Source of the DNA: Sphingomonas sp. CCH9-E2
Lineage (GTDB): Bacteria > Pseudomonadota > Alphaproteobacteria > Sphingomonadales > Sphingomonadaceae
Length of the DNA: 11,638 nt
Direction: 5' to 3'
NCBI RefSeq assembly: GCF_001557215.1
Contig: NZ_LSJM01000122.1
Location: 1 to 11,638, forward strand
Below the pieces are notes generated by a model. That model was not told the DNA's origin, made no database searches, and saw nothing but the letters and a program-made list of their open reading frames with translations. A program made the position numbers and the translations under genes. Shown here one piece after another: positions 1 through 9,723 of this stretch (positions are counted from its first letter, which is position 1; each line of letters starts with the position of its first letter).

Positions 1-63
1 CCCCACGCCCCCTCCCTGCTATCGGCCACGCGAATCTTCGCATTCGCACACCGGCGCGCTCGC

Positions 64-77
64 GCGGCATTTGCCGC
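64..77. promoter_or_regulatory. Inverted repeat upstream of acnA (upstream dyad)
   Basis: GCGGCA-TT-TGCCGC is a perfect 6-bp inverted repeat with a 2-base spacer, 47 bases before the acnA start codon. It may be an operator half-site pair or a leader hairpin. In such GC-rich DNA a 6-bp dyad can also arise by chance, so function is inferred only from position. Confidence 0.25.
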
Positions 78-84
78 CTCCCCG

Positions 85-99
85 TGACGCCCGGCGTCA
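85..99. promoter_or_regulatory. Perfect 7-bp dyad in the acnA leader, candidate operator
   Basis: TGACGCCCGGCGTCA is a perfect inverted repeat (TGACGCC / GGCGTCA around one central C). It ends 8 bases before the purine-rich ribosome binding site and 25 bases before the acnA start. The odd-length symmetric layout suits a homodimeric repressor site or a short leader hairpin. I do not recognise it as the site of a particular regulator. Confidence 0.35.
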
Positions 100-124
100 A
101 CACGACAGGGAAAGGGACCCGCAC

Positions 125-2790
<2,666 letters not shown>

Positions 2791-2794
<4 letters not shown>

Positions 2795-3159
2795 TCTGCA
2801 TGGCGCTCCCGCTGCTCACGGCCGGGCTTTGCCTCGACCGTGAGCCGGGGGCGCCATGGATCCGCTTGCAGGCGAAGGGCCAGGGGCCGGTGTACGTCGA
2901 TCCGACCAGCGTGAGGGACGCGGGCCAGGAGAAGATCATCCGCCTGCTCGATACCGCCGAGAGCCCAGCGACGCGCGATATCTATATCGACCTGTCGATC
3001 TCCTGCGCCAAGCGGGAGGCCGTAATCATCCGCTTCACCGACGCCCGATCGGGCCAGGCGCAGGACATTGCCCCCGCCGACCGCAAGCCCGCCGATCCGG
3101 GGCACCCATCGATGCATCAGCTGATCGCGTTCGTGTGCGAAGGAAAGCCGCTGCGATGA
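2791..3159 (+). CDS. Small hypothetical, probably exported protein, Adhesin_E-like
   Basis: This 122-residue protein of unknown function starts at an ATG that overlaps the acnA stop (ATGA), so it is probably translationally coupled to aconitase. The first 14 or so residues are hydrophobic ([13 protein letters not shown]), like a short signal peptide, but the usual positive N-region is missing, so export is uncertain. The mature part contains W23, a YVDPTS segment (37-40), C72 and a terminal FVCEG with C116. The same spacing of Trp, Asp, Ser and two Cys occurs in the gene at 3521, so the two look like diverged paralogues. The layout (Trp, then V-Y-V-D-x-x-S, then two Cys) recalls the small surface-adhesin protein E family; this is a motif-level impression. 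The cysteines could form a disulfide if the protein is exported. Function unknown. Confidence 0.7.
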
Positions 3160-3524
3160 CCACGACGCGCCGCACACTGCTTGGGGTCGCGGGTGCCGCG
3201 CTGGCGTTTCCGGCGCGGGCCAGCGCCGCGCCACTGTTCGGCGTGCTGGGCAAGATGAAGGCGCAGCCCGGTCAGCGCGCGGAACTCGTCGCCATCCTGC
3301 TTGAAGGCACCAACGCGATGCCGGGCTGCAAAAGCTATATTGTCGCCGAGGATCGCGAAGATCCCGACGCGATCTGGATCACCGAAGTATGGGACAATGA
3401 GGCAAGCCACGCCGCCTCGCTCCAATTGCCACAAGTGCGCACTGCGATCGCCAGGGCACGCCCGCTGATCGCCGGATTTGACACCATGGTGAAGACACGC
3501 GTGATCGGGGGGATGGGCCTGTGA
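3156..3524 (+). CDS. Tat-exported ABM-fold protein (putative quinol monooxygenase)
   Basis: A 122-residue protein beginning with a twin-arginine-type signal: [10 protein letters not shown], a hydrophobic run, then ARASA|A, giving probable cleavage after residue 24 and a mature protein of about 98 residues. The mature part matches the dimeric alpha/beta-barrel antibiotic biosynthesis monooxygenase (ABM, YgiN-like) family: FGVLGKMKAQPGQ as strand one, MPGCKSYIVAEDREDPDAIW in the middle, and ITEVWDNEASHAASL leading to the last helix. Family members oxidise quinol-type small molecules without metal or cofactor, but many have no known substrate. Export by Tat is less usual for this normally cytoplasmic fold. 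The start ATG overlaps the preceding stop (ATGA), and its own stop is overlapped by the next gene (GTGA), indicating one coupled transcript. Family assignment is fairly secure; the substrate is not. Confidence 0.85.
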   Translation: MTTTRRTLLGVAGAALAFPARASAAPLFGVLGKMKAQPGQRAELVAILLEGTNAMPGCKSYIVAEDREDPDAIWITEVWDNEASHAASLQLPQVRTAIARARPLIAGFDTMVKTRVIGGMGL

Positions 3525-3880
3525 GACTGGCGTTGCTTGCTGTCTGTGTCGCGCTGGCAGCGCTACCCGCCACCGCGCAGAACTGGAAGCCGGTGCCGGG
3601 GGCGGCGAACGTGGCCTTCGCGATCGACACCGCGAGCATCAAGCGCGAGGGCAAGTGGCGGGTGTTCCGCACGCGCACCACGTCGCTTGGCGTGGAGGGA
3701 ACGATCATCGGCACGGCCGCGATGGACTGCGCCGCCGGGATCACCGAACTGCGCGGCCAACGCCTGCTGGCACGCGGCCGGGTCGTGCGTGAGCGTGTGT
3801 TTCCGGTCGGCAAGCGCCCGCGTCAAAAGATCGCCAATCCGGCCAAGGACCCGGCGTTCCGGATCGTCTGCCGGGGCTGA
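3521..3880 (+). CDS. Small exported hypothetical protein, Adhesin_E-like paralogue
   Basis: A 119-residue protein with a GTG start overlapping the previous stop (GTGA). It has a textbook Sec signal peptide: MR, a hydrophobic core LALLAVCVALAALP, then ATAQ, with likely cleavage near residue 19 or 20. The mature part has W22, an AIDTASI segment with D36 and S39, C70 in AAMDCAAG and C117 in the terminal RIVCRG. These landmarks match W23, D37, S40, C72 and C116 of the protein at 2791, so both probably share one fold (possibly the surface-adhesin protein E type) with a disulfide between the cysteines. The C-terminal third is rich in Arg and Lys. It ends three bases before the stop codon of the convergent beta-helix gene. 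Function unknown; a periplasmic or surface location is inferred from the signal peptide. Confidence 0.75.
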   Translation: MRLALLAVCVALAALPATAQNWKPVPGAANVAFAIDTASIKREGKWRVFRTRTTSLGVEGTIIGTAAMDCAAGITELRGQRLLARGRVVRERVFPVGKRPRQKIANPAKDPAFRIVCRG

Positions 3881-3883
3881 CCC

Positions 3884-4816
3884 CTAACGCCGCGCGATCA
3901 CCGCGATACGAGCGGCGAGGTCGTTGTTGCGCACCGTCACCGCGTCGCGCGACCAGTTGCCGACAAAGGTCGTCGACTCCGTAAAGCGCGGCGACAGCCA
4001 CACCTTGTTGCCCTCGATCACCAGGCCTGCGGAGCTGTGCTTCGCCCCTTCCGGCGCGACGGCGATGATCGTGCCGTAATTGTCCTTGGCCGGCCCCTGT
4101 TCGAACGCATTGCCCGCGATCCGGCCCGATGCGCCATTGGACAGGTCGATCGCGTAATTGGTGTTGCGGCCAAGGCTGTCGTCGAAACTGGAGTTGAGGA
4201 TTTCGACGCGCGGCGCGCGGACCTTCACATAATGGCCGCCGGTGCCGCGTTCGAAGCGGGATTCGAACACGCGCAGGCTGCCGTAATTGCCGACATAGAT
4301 GGCGTGCGCGCCATTGCCGGTCGGATCCTTCCCGAGGCCGGCGAAGGTCGAGCGTTCGATGGTGATCGATCCGCGCGGATCGCTGGCGGTGAGGATGCCG
4401 CACTGGCCGTCGATGAACATGGCGTTGGTGACGAAGAGATTGCCGGTTTCGAGCCGGATGCCGGCACCGTTGCCGTCTTCGACCAGCGTGCGCATGAACA
4501 CGATGCCATCGACCTTGGCGGTCCGCCCGCGCAGGACCAGGGTCGCCTTGCCCTCACAGATTGCTCGGTCGAACACCGCCTTGCCGGGCACTTGTGCGAC
4601 ATAGGTGATATCGCCCGCTTCCTGCACCGCGCATTCGCCATAGCGGCCGGGCGCGATGCGGATCGTGCCGCGGCGCTCGCCGATTGCAGTGACCGCTTCC
4701 TGCAGGCTGGCGAAGGATTGGCCGGTCTCTTCGATGGTGAAGGGTGCGTCCTGCCCCTGTGGCAGCGCGGGGGCGGTGGTGGCGAGCAGGGCGGCGGCGA
4801 GCGTGAACAGGCGCAT
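3884..4816 (-). CDS. Secreted right-handed parallel beta-helix repeat protein
   Basis: A 310-residue protein with a clear signal peptide (MR, LFTLAAALLATTAPALPQG; cleavage near residue 20). After an ASLQEAVTAIGERRGTIRIA entry segment (37-56), typical of pectate-lyase-like folds, it has successive short rungs of the form G-I-x-hydrophobic...N/S-x-F, for example VDGIVFM (102-108), VTNAMFIDG (129-137), ITIERSTF (151-158), LRVFESRF (181-188), VEILNSSFDD (204-213), GRIAGNAFEQ (231-240) and LVIEGNKVW (265-273). This is the parallel beta-helix pattern of polysaccharide lyases, hydrolases and surface proteins. I cannot identify catalytic residues, so a carbohydrate substrate is only a guess. The gene is convergent with the acnA chain (three bases apart) and lies 45 bases beyond the PfpI terminator. 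Its GGAG ribosome binding site sits in a leader hairpin. Confidence 0.82.
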   Translation of the reverse strand: MRLFTLAAALLATTAPALPQGQDAPFTIEETGQSFASLQEAVTAIGERRGTIRIAPGRYGECAVQEAGDITYVAQVPGKAVFDRAICEGKATLVLRGRTAKVDGIVFMRTLVEDGNGAGIRLETGNLFVTNAMFIDGQCGILTASDPRGSITIERSTFAGLGKDPTGNGAHAIYVGNYGSLRVFESRFERGTGGHYVKVRAPRVEILNSSFDDSLGRNTNYAIDLSNGASGRIAGNAFEQGPAKDNYGTIIAVAPEGAKHSSAGLVIEGNKVWLSPRFTESTTFVGNWSRDAVTVRNNDLAARIAVIARR

Positions 4817-4824
4817 GGGGATGG

Positions 4825-4843
4825 CTCCGGCGGTTTGCCGGAG
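4825..4843 (-). promoter_or_regulatory. Leader hairpin covering the beta-helix gene's Shine-Dalgarno
   Basis: On the minus strand CTCCGGC-AAACC-GCCGGAG forms a perfect 7-bp stem with a 5-base loop. The 3' arm contains GGAG, the only Shine-Dalgarno-like sequence, 8 bases before the start codon at 4816; the 5' arm supplies CTCC, its exact complement. Folding would hide the ribosome binding site. Translational control is inferred from geometry only. Confidence 0.45.
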
Positions 4844-4861
4844 GGTATGCGCGCGGAATGT

Positions 4862-4893
4862 TAAAAAGCCCCTCCCACGTGCGGAAGGGGCTT
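4862..4893 (-). terminator. Rho-independent terminator of the PfpI-family gene
   Basis: Read on the minus strand, AAGCCCCT (complement of 4886-4893) pairs perfectly over 8 bp with AGGGGCTT (complement of 4866-4873), followed by TTTTTAA. The hairpin begins 7 bases after the stop codon at 4901. There is a T-tract on this strand only, so it serves the minus-strand gene and separates it from the beta-helix gene. Confidence 0.85.
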
Positions 4894-4900
4894 GGATGGG

Positions 4901-5452
4901 TCAGGCGTCCGCCGTCTCTTTCGTCAACGCGGTCTTGATCGCGTCGATGAAGGCGGGGATGTCGTCGGGGTTGCGGCTGGTGATCAGGTTTTCATCGACC
5001 ACGACCTCTTCGTCCACCACGGTCGCGCCGGCATTCTCGAGATCGGTGCGCAGGCTGGGCCAGCTGGTCGCGCGCTTGCCGTCGACGATGTCCGCCTCGA
5101 TCAGCAGCCACGGGGCGTGGCAGATCGCGGCGACGGTCTTGCCGTCGTCGAAAAACTCCTGGATCAGCCCGATGGTGGTGTCGTCCATGCGCAGCGTGTC
5201 GGGGTTGTGGACGCCGCCGGGCAGGACGAGCGCGTCGAAATCCTCGCTGTCGACATCGCTGACCAGCGTGTCGGGGGTGATGCTCTCACCCTTCTCACCA
5301 CCGCTTTCGCCGGTAATCGGGTCCATCTTCAGCGACGCCAGCGTCACCTGAACGCCCGCGTCGAGCAGCGCCTGACGCGGCTTCATCAGTTCGGACGTTT
5401 CGAACCCGTCGGTTGCGATCATCAGCACGCGTGCCTGGGAAAGCTCGGCCAT
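4901..5452 (-). CDS. PfpI/DJ-1 family protein (type 1 glutamine amidotransferase-like stress protein)
   Basis: With the start at 5452 this is a 183-residue cytoplasmic protein of the PfpI subgroup of the DJ-1/ThiJ superfamily, which includes the E. coli YhbO and Bacillus general stress protein 18 types. These are described as stress-protective, with proposed protease, deglycase or chaperone roles. Visible signatures are VLMIATDGFETSEL with the conserved Glu18, VLPGGVHNPDTLR (76-88), the nucleophile elbow AAICHAPWLL with Cys111-His112 (109-117), and ITSRNPDDIPAF (157-168). Starts at 5458 and 5467 are also in frame, but AGGAGA abuts or overlaps them; it is 6 bases from the ATG at 5452, which I therefore chose. 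The gene is monocistronic, bounded by its own terminator, and divergent from the topoisomerase gene. A candidate EcfG-type promoter lies just upstream, which fits a stress role. Confidence 0.93.
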   Translation of the reverse strand: MAELSQARVLMIATDGFETSELMKPRQALLDAGVQVTLASLKMDPITGESGGEKGESITPDTLVSDVDSEDFDALVLPGGVHNPDTLRMDDTTIGLIQEFFDDGKTVAAICHAPWLLIEADIVDGKRATSWPSLRTDLENAGATVVDEEVVVDENLITSRNPDDIPAFIDAIKTALTKETADA

Positions 5453-5482
5453 CTTCATTCTCCTCATGGGGGTTGTCCCCTC

Positions 5483-5507
5483 AACAGGTCAGTTGCGCGC
5501 GGGTTCC
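5483..5507 (-). promoter_or_regulatory. Candidate EcfG (general stress sigma) promoter for the PfpI gene
   Basis: On the minus strand GGAAC (5507-5503) is followed after 16 bases by TGTT (5486-5483). The published consensus for the alphaproteobacterial EcfG/SigT sigma factor is GGAAC-N16/17-CGTT, so the -35 is perfect and the -10 matches three of four. Transcription would begin near 5475, about 20 bases before the start codon and just ahead of AGGAGA. The gene's stress-protein family fits this regulon. Confidence 0.6.
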
Positions 5508-5532
5508 GGAACGATGCGGCGGAATGCGCATT
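5508..5532 (+). promoter_or_regulatory. Candidate EcfG promoter for topoisomerase IB-mscS, divergent from the PfpI promoter
   Basis: GGAAC (5508-5512) is followed after 16 bases by CATT (5529-5532), against the consensus GGAAC-N16/17-CGTT. The -35 is perfect and the -10 has three of four bases. It is the mirror half of the palindrome GTTCCGGAAC (5503-5512), which also supplies the -35 of the opposite promoter. Predicted transcription would start near 5540, giving a leader of about 15 bases that still contains the GAGGG ribosome binding site. Confidence 0.42.
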
Positions 5533-5554
5533 GAGCGGGCATGACGAGGGCAGG

Positions 5555-6563
5555 ATGAGCGGCGCGCTGCGCTATTGCGACGATCGGCAACCCGGCATTA
5601 CGCGAAAGGCGGTGCGCGGCGGCTGGGGCTATTGGGACGCGGACGGCAACCGCATCACCGATCGCGACGAGATCGACCGGCTGAACGCGATCGCCCTGCC
5701 CCCCTGCCTATATCGACGCCTGGTACTGCCCCCACGCCGACGGACATCTGCAGGCGACCGGGATCGATGCGCGCGGGCGCAAGCAATATCGCTATCACCC
5801 CGATTTCCGTGCGGCGCAGGAAGCGGCGAAATATGACCGCTGTGCCAGTTTCGGTAACCGCCTGCCCCGGCTGCGCGCAACGATCGAAAGCGACCTGCGC
5901 ACGCGCGCGCTGAGCCGCGACCGCGCCGTCGCCGCGGTGGTGCGCCTGCTCGACCTTGGCCATGTCCGCGTCGGCAATGAGGGCTATGCCAAGGCGAACA
6001 AGAGTTTCGGCGCGACGACGCTGCGCCGCCGCCACGCCAAGCTCGAGGGCCGCAGCCTCAAGCTGCAATATCGCGCCAAGTCCGGGCGCATCCGCATACT
6101 GCGGATCACCGACGGCAGCCTGATCGGCTTCGTGAAGAAGTGCCAGGATCTGCCCGGCCAGCATCTGTTCGGCTGGCTCGACGATGCGGGCGAGGCGCAT
6201 CCCGTGACCTCGAGCGACGTCAACGCCTATATCCGCGACGCGATGGGCGACGATTTCACCGCCAAGCATTTCCGCACCTGGGGCGCGAGCGTGATCGCGT
6301 TCGAGACGCTGGCGACCGCGCCCGGCCATGTCGGGCTGAAGACATTGCTGGAGCCGGTGACGGCGGCGCTGGGCAATACGCCGAGCATCGCGCGCAAATC
6401 CTATGTCCACCCCGACCTGATCGAACTCGCCAAGGATCGCGATGCGCAGGCCGCGTTTCGCGACGGCCTCGCGCTGCCGCGCACCACGCGCTACCTGTCG
6501 CGCGCCGAACGCGGTCTCATCGCCTTTCTCGAGCGCGGCGGGATCACAGCACAAGCTGCCTGA
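5555..6563 (+). pseudogene. DNA topoisomerase IB, interrupted by a +1 frameshift at a C6 run
   Basis: Bacterial type IB topoisomerases relax supercoils by transient 3'-phosphotyrosyl cleavage of one strand. The reading frame opens at ATG 5555 (GAGGG 4 bases upstream) with ALRYCDDRQPGITRKAVRGG and runs to NAIALPP at 5704, then would go out of frame. The family's continuation (AYIDAWYCPHADGHLQATG, ARGRKQYRYHP) follows at once in the frame one base later and runs to 6563. Removing one C from the six at 5699-5704 gives an intact 335-residue protein, near normal family length. In that numbering the catalytic residues are all present: Arg138 (RVGNE), Lys175 (AKSGR), Arg240 (HFRTW) and the nucleophile Tyr283 (RKSYVHP). 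A start at the GTG 5937 would lose the conserved N-terminal domain. Because nothing else is damaged, a sequencing indel, a very recent mutation or ribosomal slippage are all possible. The mscS-like gene follows after 9 bases. Confidence 0.88.
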
Positions 6564-6572
6564 GGGATTTCA

Positions 6573-7766
6573 ATGACCGTTGCCAATACCGCCGCCGCGG
6601 CCGAGCAGGCCGCATCCAACAGCAGCGACGCGCTGGAAGCGCAGACCCGCGCCTTCTTTACCGACGCCATCTGGTGGGTACAGACGCACTGGCTGCAGAT
6701 CCTGGTCGCCGCTGCGATTGCGGCGGGCATTTTCTTCCTGCTCCATGGTCTTCGCCGTTGGGGGATGAAGCTGTGCGACCGGTCGACCGGACCGGCCGGC
6801 TGGGGCACGATCATCGGGCGCGCGGTGTCGCGCACCGGCAATTTCTTCATCATCATGACCTCCGCCAAGCTGGTGTCGGGCTATGCCATGCCGCCGGAGA
6901 TGGTCGCGCGGACGATCAACTTCCTGTTCACCGTTGCAGCGGTGTTCCAGGCGGCGATTTGGGCGCGCGAGATCATTTTGGGCGCGATCGAGAAGAAAAC
7001 CGAAGCCGAGAATTACCATGGCGAGGCGCTGCTGTCGGCACTGGGCCTGATCCGGCTGCTGGTGACGGTAGCGCTGTTCGCGATCGCCTTGGTGGTGGTC
7101 CTCGACAATCTGGGCGTCAACGTCACCGGTCTGGTCGCGGGTCTGGGCGTCGGCGGCATCGCCATCGGTTTGGCGGCGCAGGGCATCTTTGCCGACCTGT
7201 TCGCCGCGCTCGCGATCATCTTCGACAAGCCGTTCCGGCGCGGGGACAAGGTGACGTACGATCAGACCACCGGCGTGGTCGAGCAGATCGGGCTCAAATC
7301 GACCCGCGTGCGATCGTTCGACGGCGAGGTGCGGATCATCGCCAACAAGCAGCTGCTCGACAAGGAGATCCAGAACATCTCCAACCGAGACCATATCCGC
7401 ATCAAACTGCCAGTCGGCGTCGCGTATGAGACCCCGCCCGAACAGCTCGAGGCGCTGCCCGACATGCTGACCGGCATCGTCGAAGCGGCAGGCGCGACGG
7501 TCGCGCGCGCGAGTTTCGAGACGCTGGGTGCGAGTTCGGTGGATTTTGCGCTGTGGTTCGACATCCCGGGCGACGACTGGCCGACCGCGCACAAGGTGCG
7601 CGACAAGGTGATCATCGGCATCCTTCAGCGTTTCGCCGCCGAGGGCATTTCGATCCCATATCCGACCCAGACGACCTACACCGCCGATCCGAGCGGCAAG
7701 CTGATCATGCCCTATCCCGACGTCCAGCCGGTCCGGCGCGTCGACAAGGACGCGGATGAACGCTGA
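6573..7766 (+). CDS. MscS-family mechanosensitive ion channel
   Basis: A 397-residue inner-membrane channel of the small-conductance mechanosensitive family, which opens under membrane tension to release solutes after hypo-osmotic shock. Hydrophobic segments lie at about 39-59, 88-105, 113-135 and 156-178, before the pore helix region 184-221, which carries the MscS signature GLGVGGIAIGLAAQGIFADL (190-209) and IIFDKPFRRGD. The cytoplasmic beta domain follows (GVVEQIGLKSTRVRSFDGE, then IIANKQLLDKEIQNIS), then the alpha/beta C-terminal vestibule to about 365. It has more N-terminal membrane segments than E. coli MscS (286 residues), as in many larger family members; the first 30 residues are polar and Ala-rich. 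The start has GAGGGA, which begins at the topoisomerase stop codon, 5 bases upstream, and the nine-base gap indicates co-transcription. If the upstream EcfG-like promoter is real, the channel is part of the stress response. Confidence 0.94.
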   Translation: MTVANTAAAAEQAASNSSDALEAQTRAFFTDAIWWVQTHWLQILVAAAIAAGIFFLLHGLRRWGMKLCDRSTGPAGWGTIIGRAVSRTGNFFIIMTSAKLVSGYAMPPEMVARTINFLFTVAAVFQAAIWAREIILGAIEKKTEAENYHGEALLSALGLIRLLVTVALFAIALVVVLDNLGVNVTGLVAGLGVGGIAIGLAAQGIFADLFAALAIIFDKPFRRGDKVTYDQTTGVVEQIGLKSTRVRSFDGEVRIIANKQLLDKEIQNISNRDHIRIKLPVGVAYETPPEQLEALPDMLTGIVEAAGATVARASFETLGASSVDFALWFDIPGDDWPTAHKVRDKVIIGILQRFAAEGISIPYPTQTTYTADPSGKLIMPYPDVQPVRRVDKDADER

Positions 7767-7865
7767 TTCGGCAACCCCTACACCGTTTTAGAAGATCGGG
7801 TTTGGCTCCATTGGCCCACCTTCCCTTACGGAAGTGCTTCGTTTCGCATTTCCAGTAGGCCCCAC

Positions 7866-7893
7866 TTGCCCCACGCCGCGCTTGCCCCTAGAT
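7866..7893 (+). promoter_or_regulatory. Possible housekeeping promoter for the MaoC-thiolase operon
   Basis: TTGCCC (7866-7871) and CTAGAT (7888-7893) are spaced by 16 bases, 31 bases before the MaoC start. They match sigma-70 type boxes moderately and lie in the 157-base gap after the channel gene. I found no convincing terminator in that gap, so read-through from mscS is also possible. Confidence 0.33.
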
Positions 7894-7923
7894 GCGGGAG
7901 CCAGCTTGGCGCAGGGATTTGTC

Positions 7924-8397
7924 ATGGCCGATACCGACACGCAGGACAGCGTCACGATCCAGCAGCTTGCCGCGCAGGCTGGCGATGAGCGCGTGTCGGA
8001 CTGGGTCACCGTGTCGCAGGAGATGATCGACAAGTTCGCGGACGCGACCGGCGATCACCAGTTCATCCATGTCGATCCGGCCAAGGCCGCGATGACCCCG
8101 TTCGGCGGCACGATCGCGCACGGCTTCCTGACCCTGTCGCTGATGCCGCTACTCAGCCAGAAGACGCCCCAGCCCCGGATCGAGGGGCTGAAAATGGGCG
8201 TCAACTATGGCGGCAACAAAGTCCGGTTCCTGACCCCAGTACGGTCGGGCAGCCGGGTGCGCGGGCGGTTCAAAACGCTCGAACTGGTCGAGAAGCGCCC
8301 CGGCCAGTGGCAGCAGACCGTTGAATTCTCCATCGAGATCGAGGGGCAGGACAAGCCCGCTTTGATCGCCGAATGGATCAGCCAGCTTTTTGTATAG
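7924..8397 (+). CDS. MaoC/NodN-family hotdog dehydratase (enoyl-CoA hydratase-like)
   Basis: A 157-residue cytoplasmic protein with the hydratase-2 motif of the MaoC family: FADATGDHQFIHVDPAKA (38-55) followed by PFGGTIAHGFLTLSL (59-73). Asp44 and His49 are the expected catalytic pair. The family hydrates trans-2-enoyl-CoA to (R)-3-hydroxyacyl-CoA; the sequence around the motif resembles the NodN-like subgroup, whose substrates are poorly known, more than classical PhaJ. The start at 7924 has AGGGA 6 bases upstream; an in-frame ATG at 7834 would add 30 residues without family similarity and would overlap the possible promoter. The thiolase starts 25 bases after its stop, so both are probably one operon, suggesting a shared role in beta-oxidation-like or PHA-precursor acyl-CoA chemistry. 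Confidence 0.9.
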   Translation: MADTDTQDSVTIQQLAAQAGDERVSDWVTVSQEMIDKFADATGDHQFIHVDPAKAAMTPFGGTIAHGFLTLSLMPLLSQKTPQPRIEGLKMGVNYGGNKVRFLTPVRSGSRVRGRFKTLELVEKRPGQWQQTVEFSIEIEGQDKPALIAEWISQLFV

Positions 8398-8422
8398 CCA
8401 ATAAACCGAAGGGATCGTCCGC

Positions 8423-9598
<1,176 letters not shown>

Positions 9599-9619
9599 CG
9601 GCTTCCCAGACTGAAATCG

Positions 9620-9651
9620 AAAAGCCGGCGGAGCAATCCGCCGGCTTTTTT
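9620..9651 (+). terminator. Strong rho-independent terminator after the thiolase
   Basis: AGCCGGCGGA (9623-9632) and TCCGCCGGCT (9637-9646) form a perfect 10-bp stem closed by a GCAA tetraloop and followed by six Ts. The AAAA run before the stem means it could also stop transcription arriving from the other strand. It ends the MaoC-thiolase transcript and insulates the DUF1232 gene. Confidence 0.95.
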
Positions 9652-9723
9652 GCGTCTCGGTCGGGTGCTGCGCAAATATCCGCCGCGCTTGACGCCGCGC
9701 GGTCGCTGCCACATCGCAGACGC

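Noticed and set aside
4037..4864. Plus-strand 275-residue open frame opposite the beta-helix gene
   Set aside because: The minus strand has a signal peptide and beta-helix rungs. The plus-strand product is an Asp/Ala/Gly-rich antisense translation that runs through the leader hairpin.
5468..5481. GGGG-TTGT-CCCC hairpin before the PfpI gene
   Set aside because: The stem has only 4 bp, and it overlaps the predicted transcription start from the EcfG-like promoter, so it would not be fully transcribed.
4892..5836. Long plus-strand open frame of 314 residues
   Set aside because: Up to 5467 it is antisense to the PfpI gene. Only 5555-5704 is real coding sequence, the start of the topoisomerase.
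5937..6563. A 208-residue topoisomerase IB gene starting at GTG 5937
   Set aside because: Conserved family sequence continues upstream in the same frame to about 5703 and, after a one-base shift, to 5555. The short form would lack the N-terminal DNA-binding domain.
7820..7834. CTTCC-CTTAC-GGAAG as a terminator for the mscS-like gene
   Set aside because: The stem is only 5 bp and no T-tract follows, so I regard the end of that transcript as unknown.
9689..9716. TTGACG-N16-ACATCG as a promoter for the DUF1232 gene
   Set aside because: The -35 is good, but the -10 is a poor match and only 7 bases from the ATG. The evidence is too weak to annotate.
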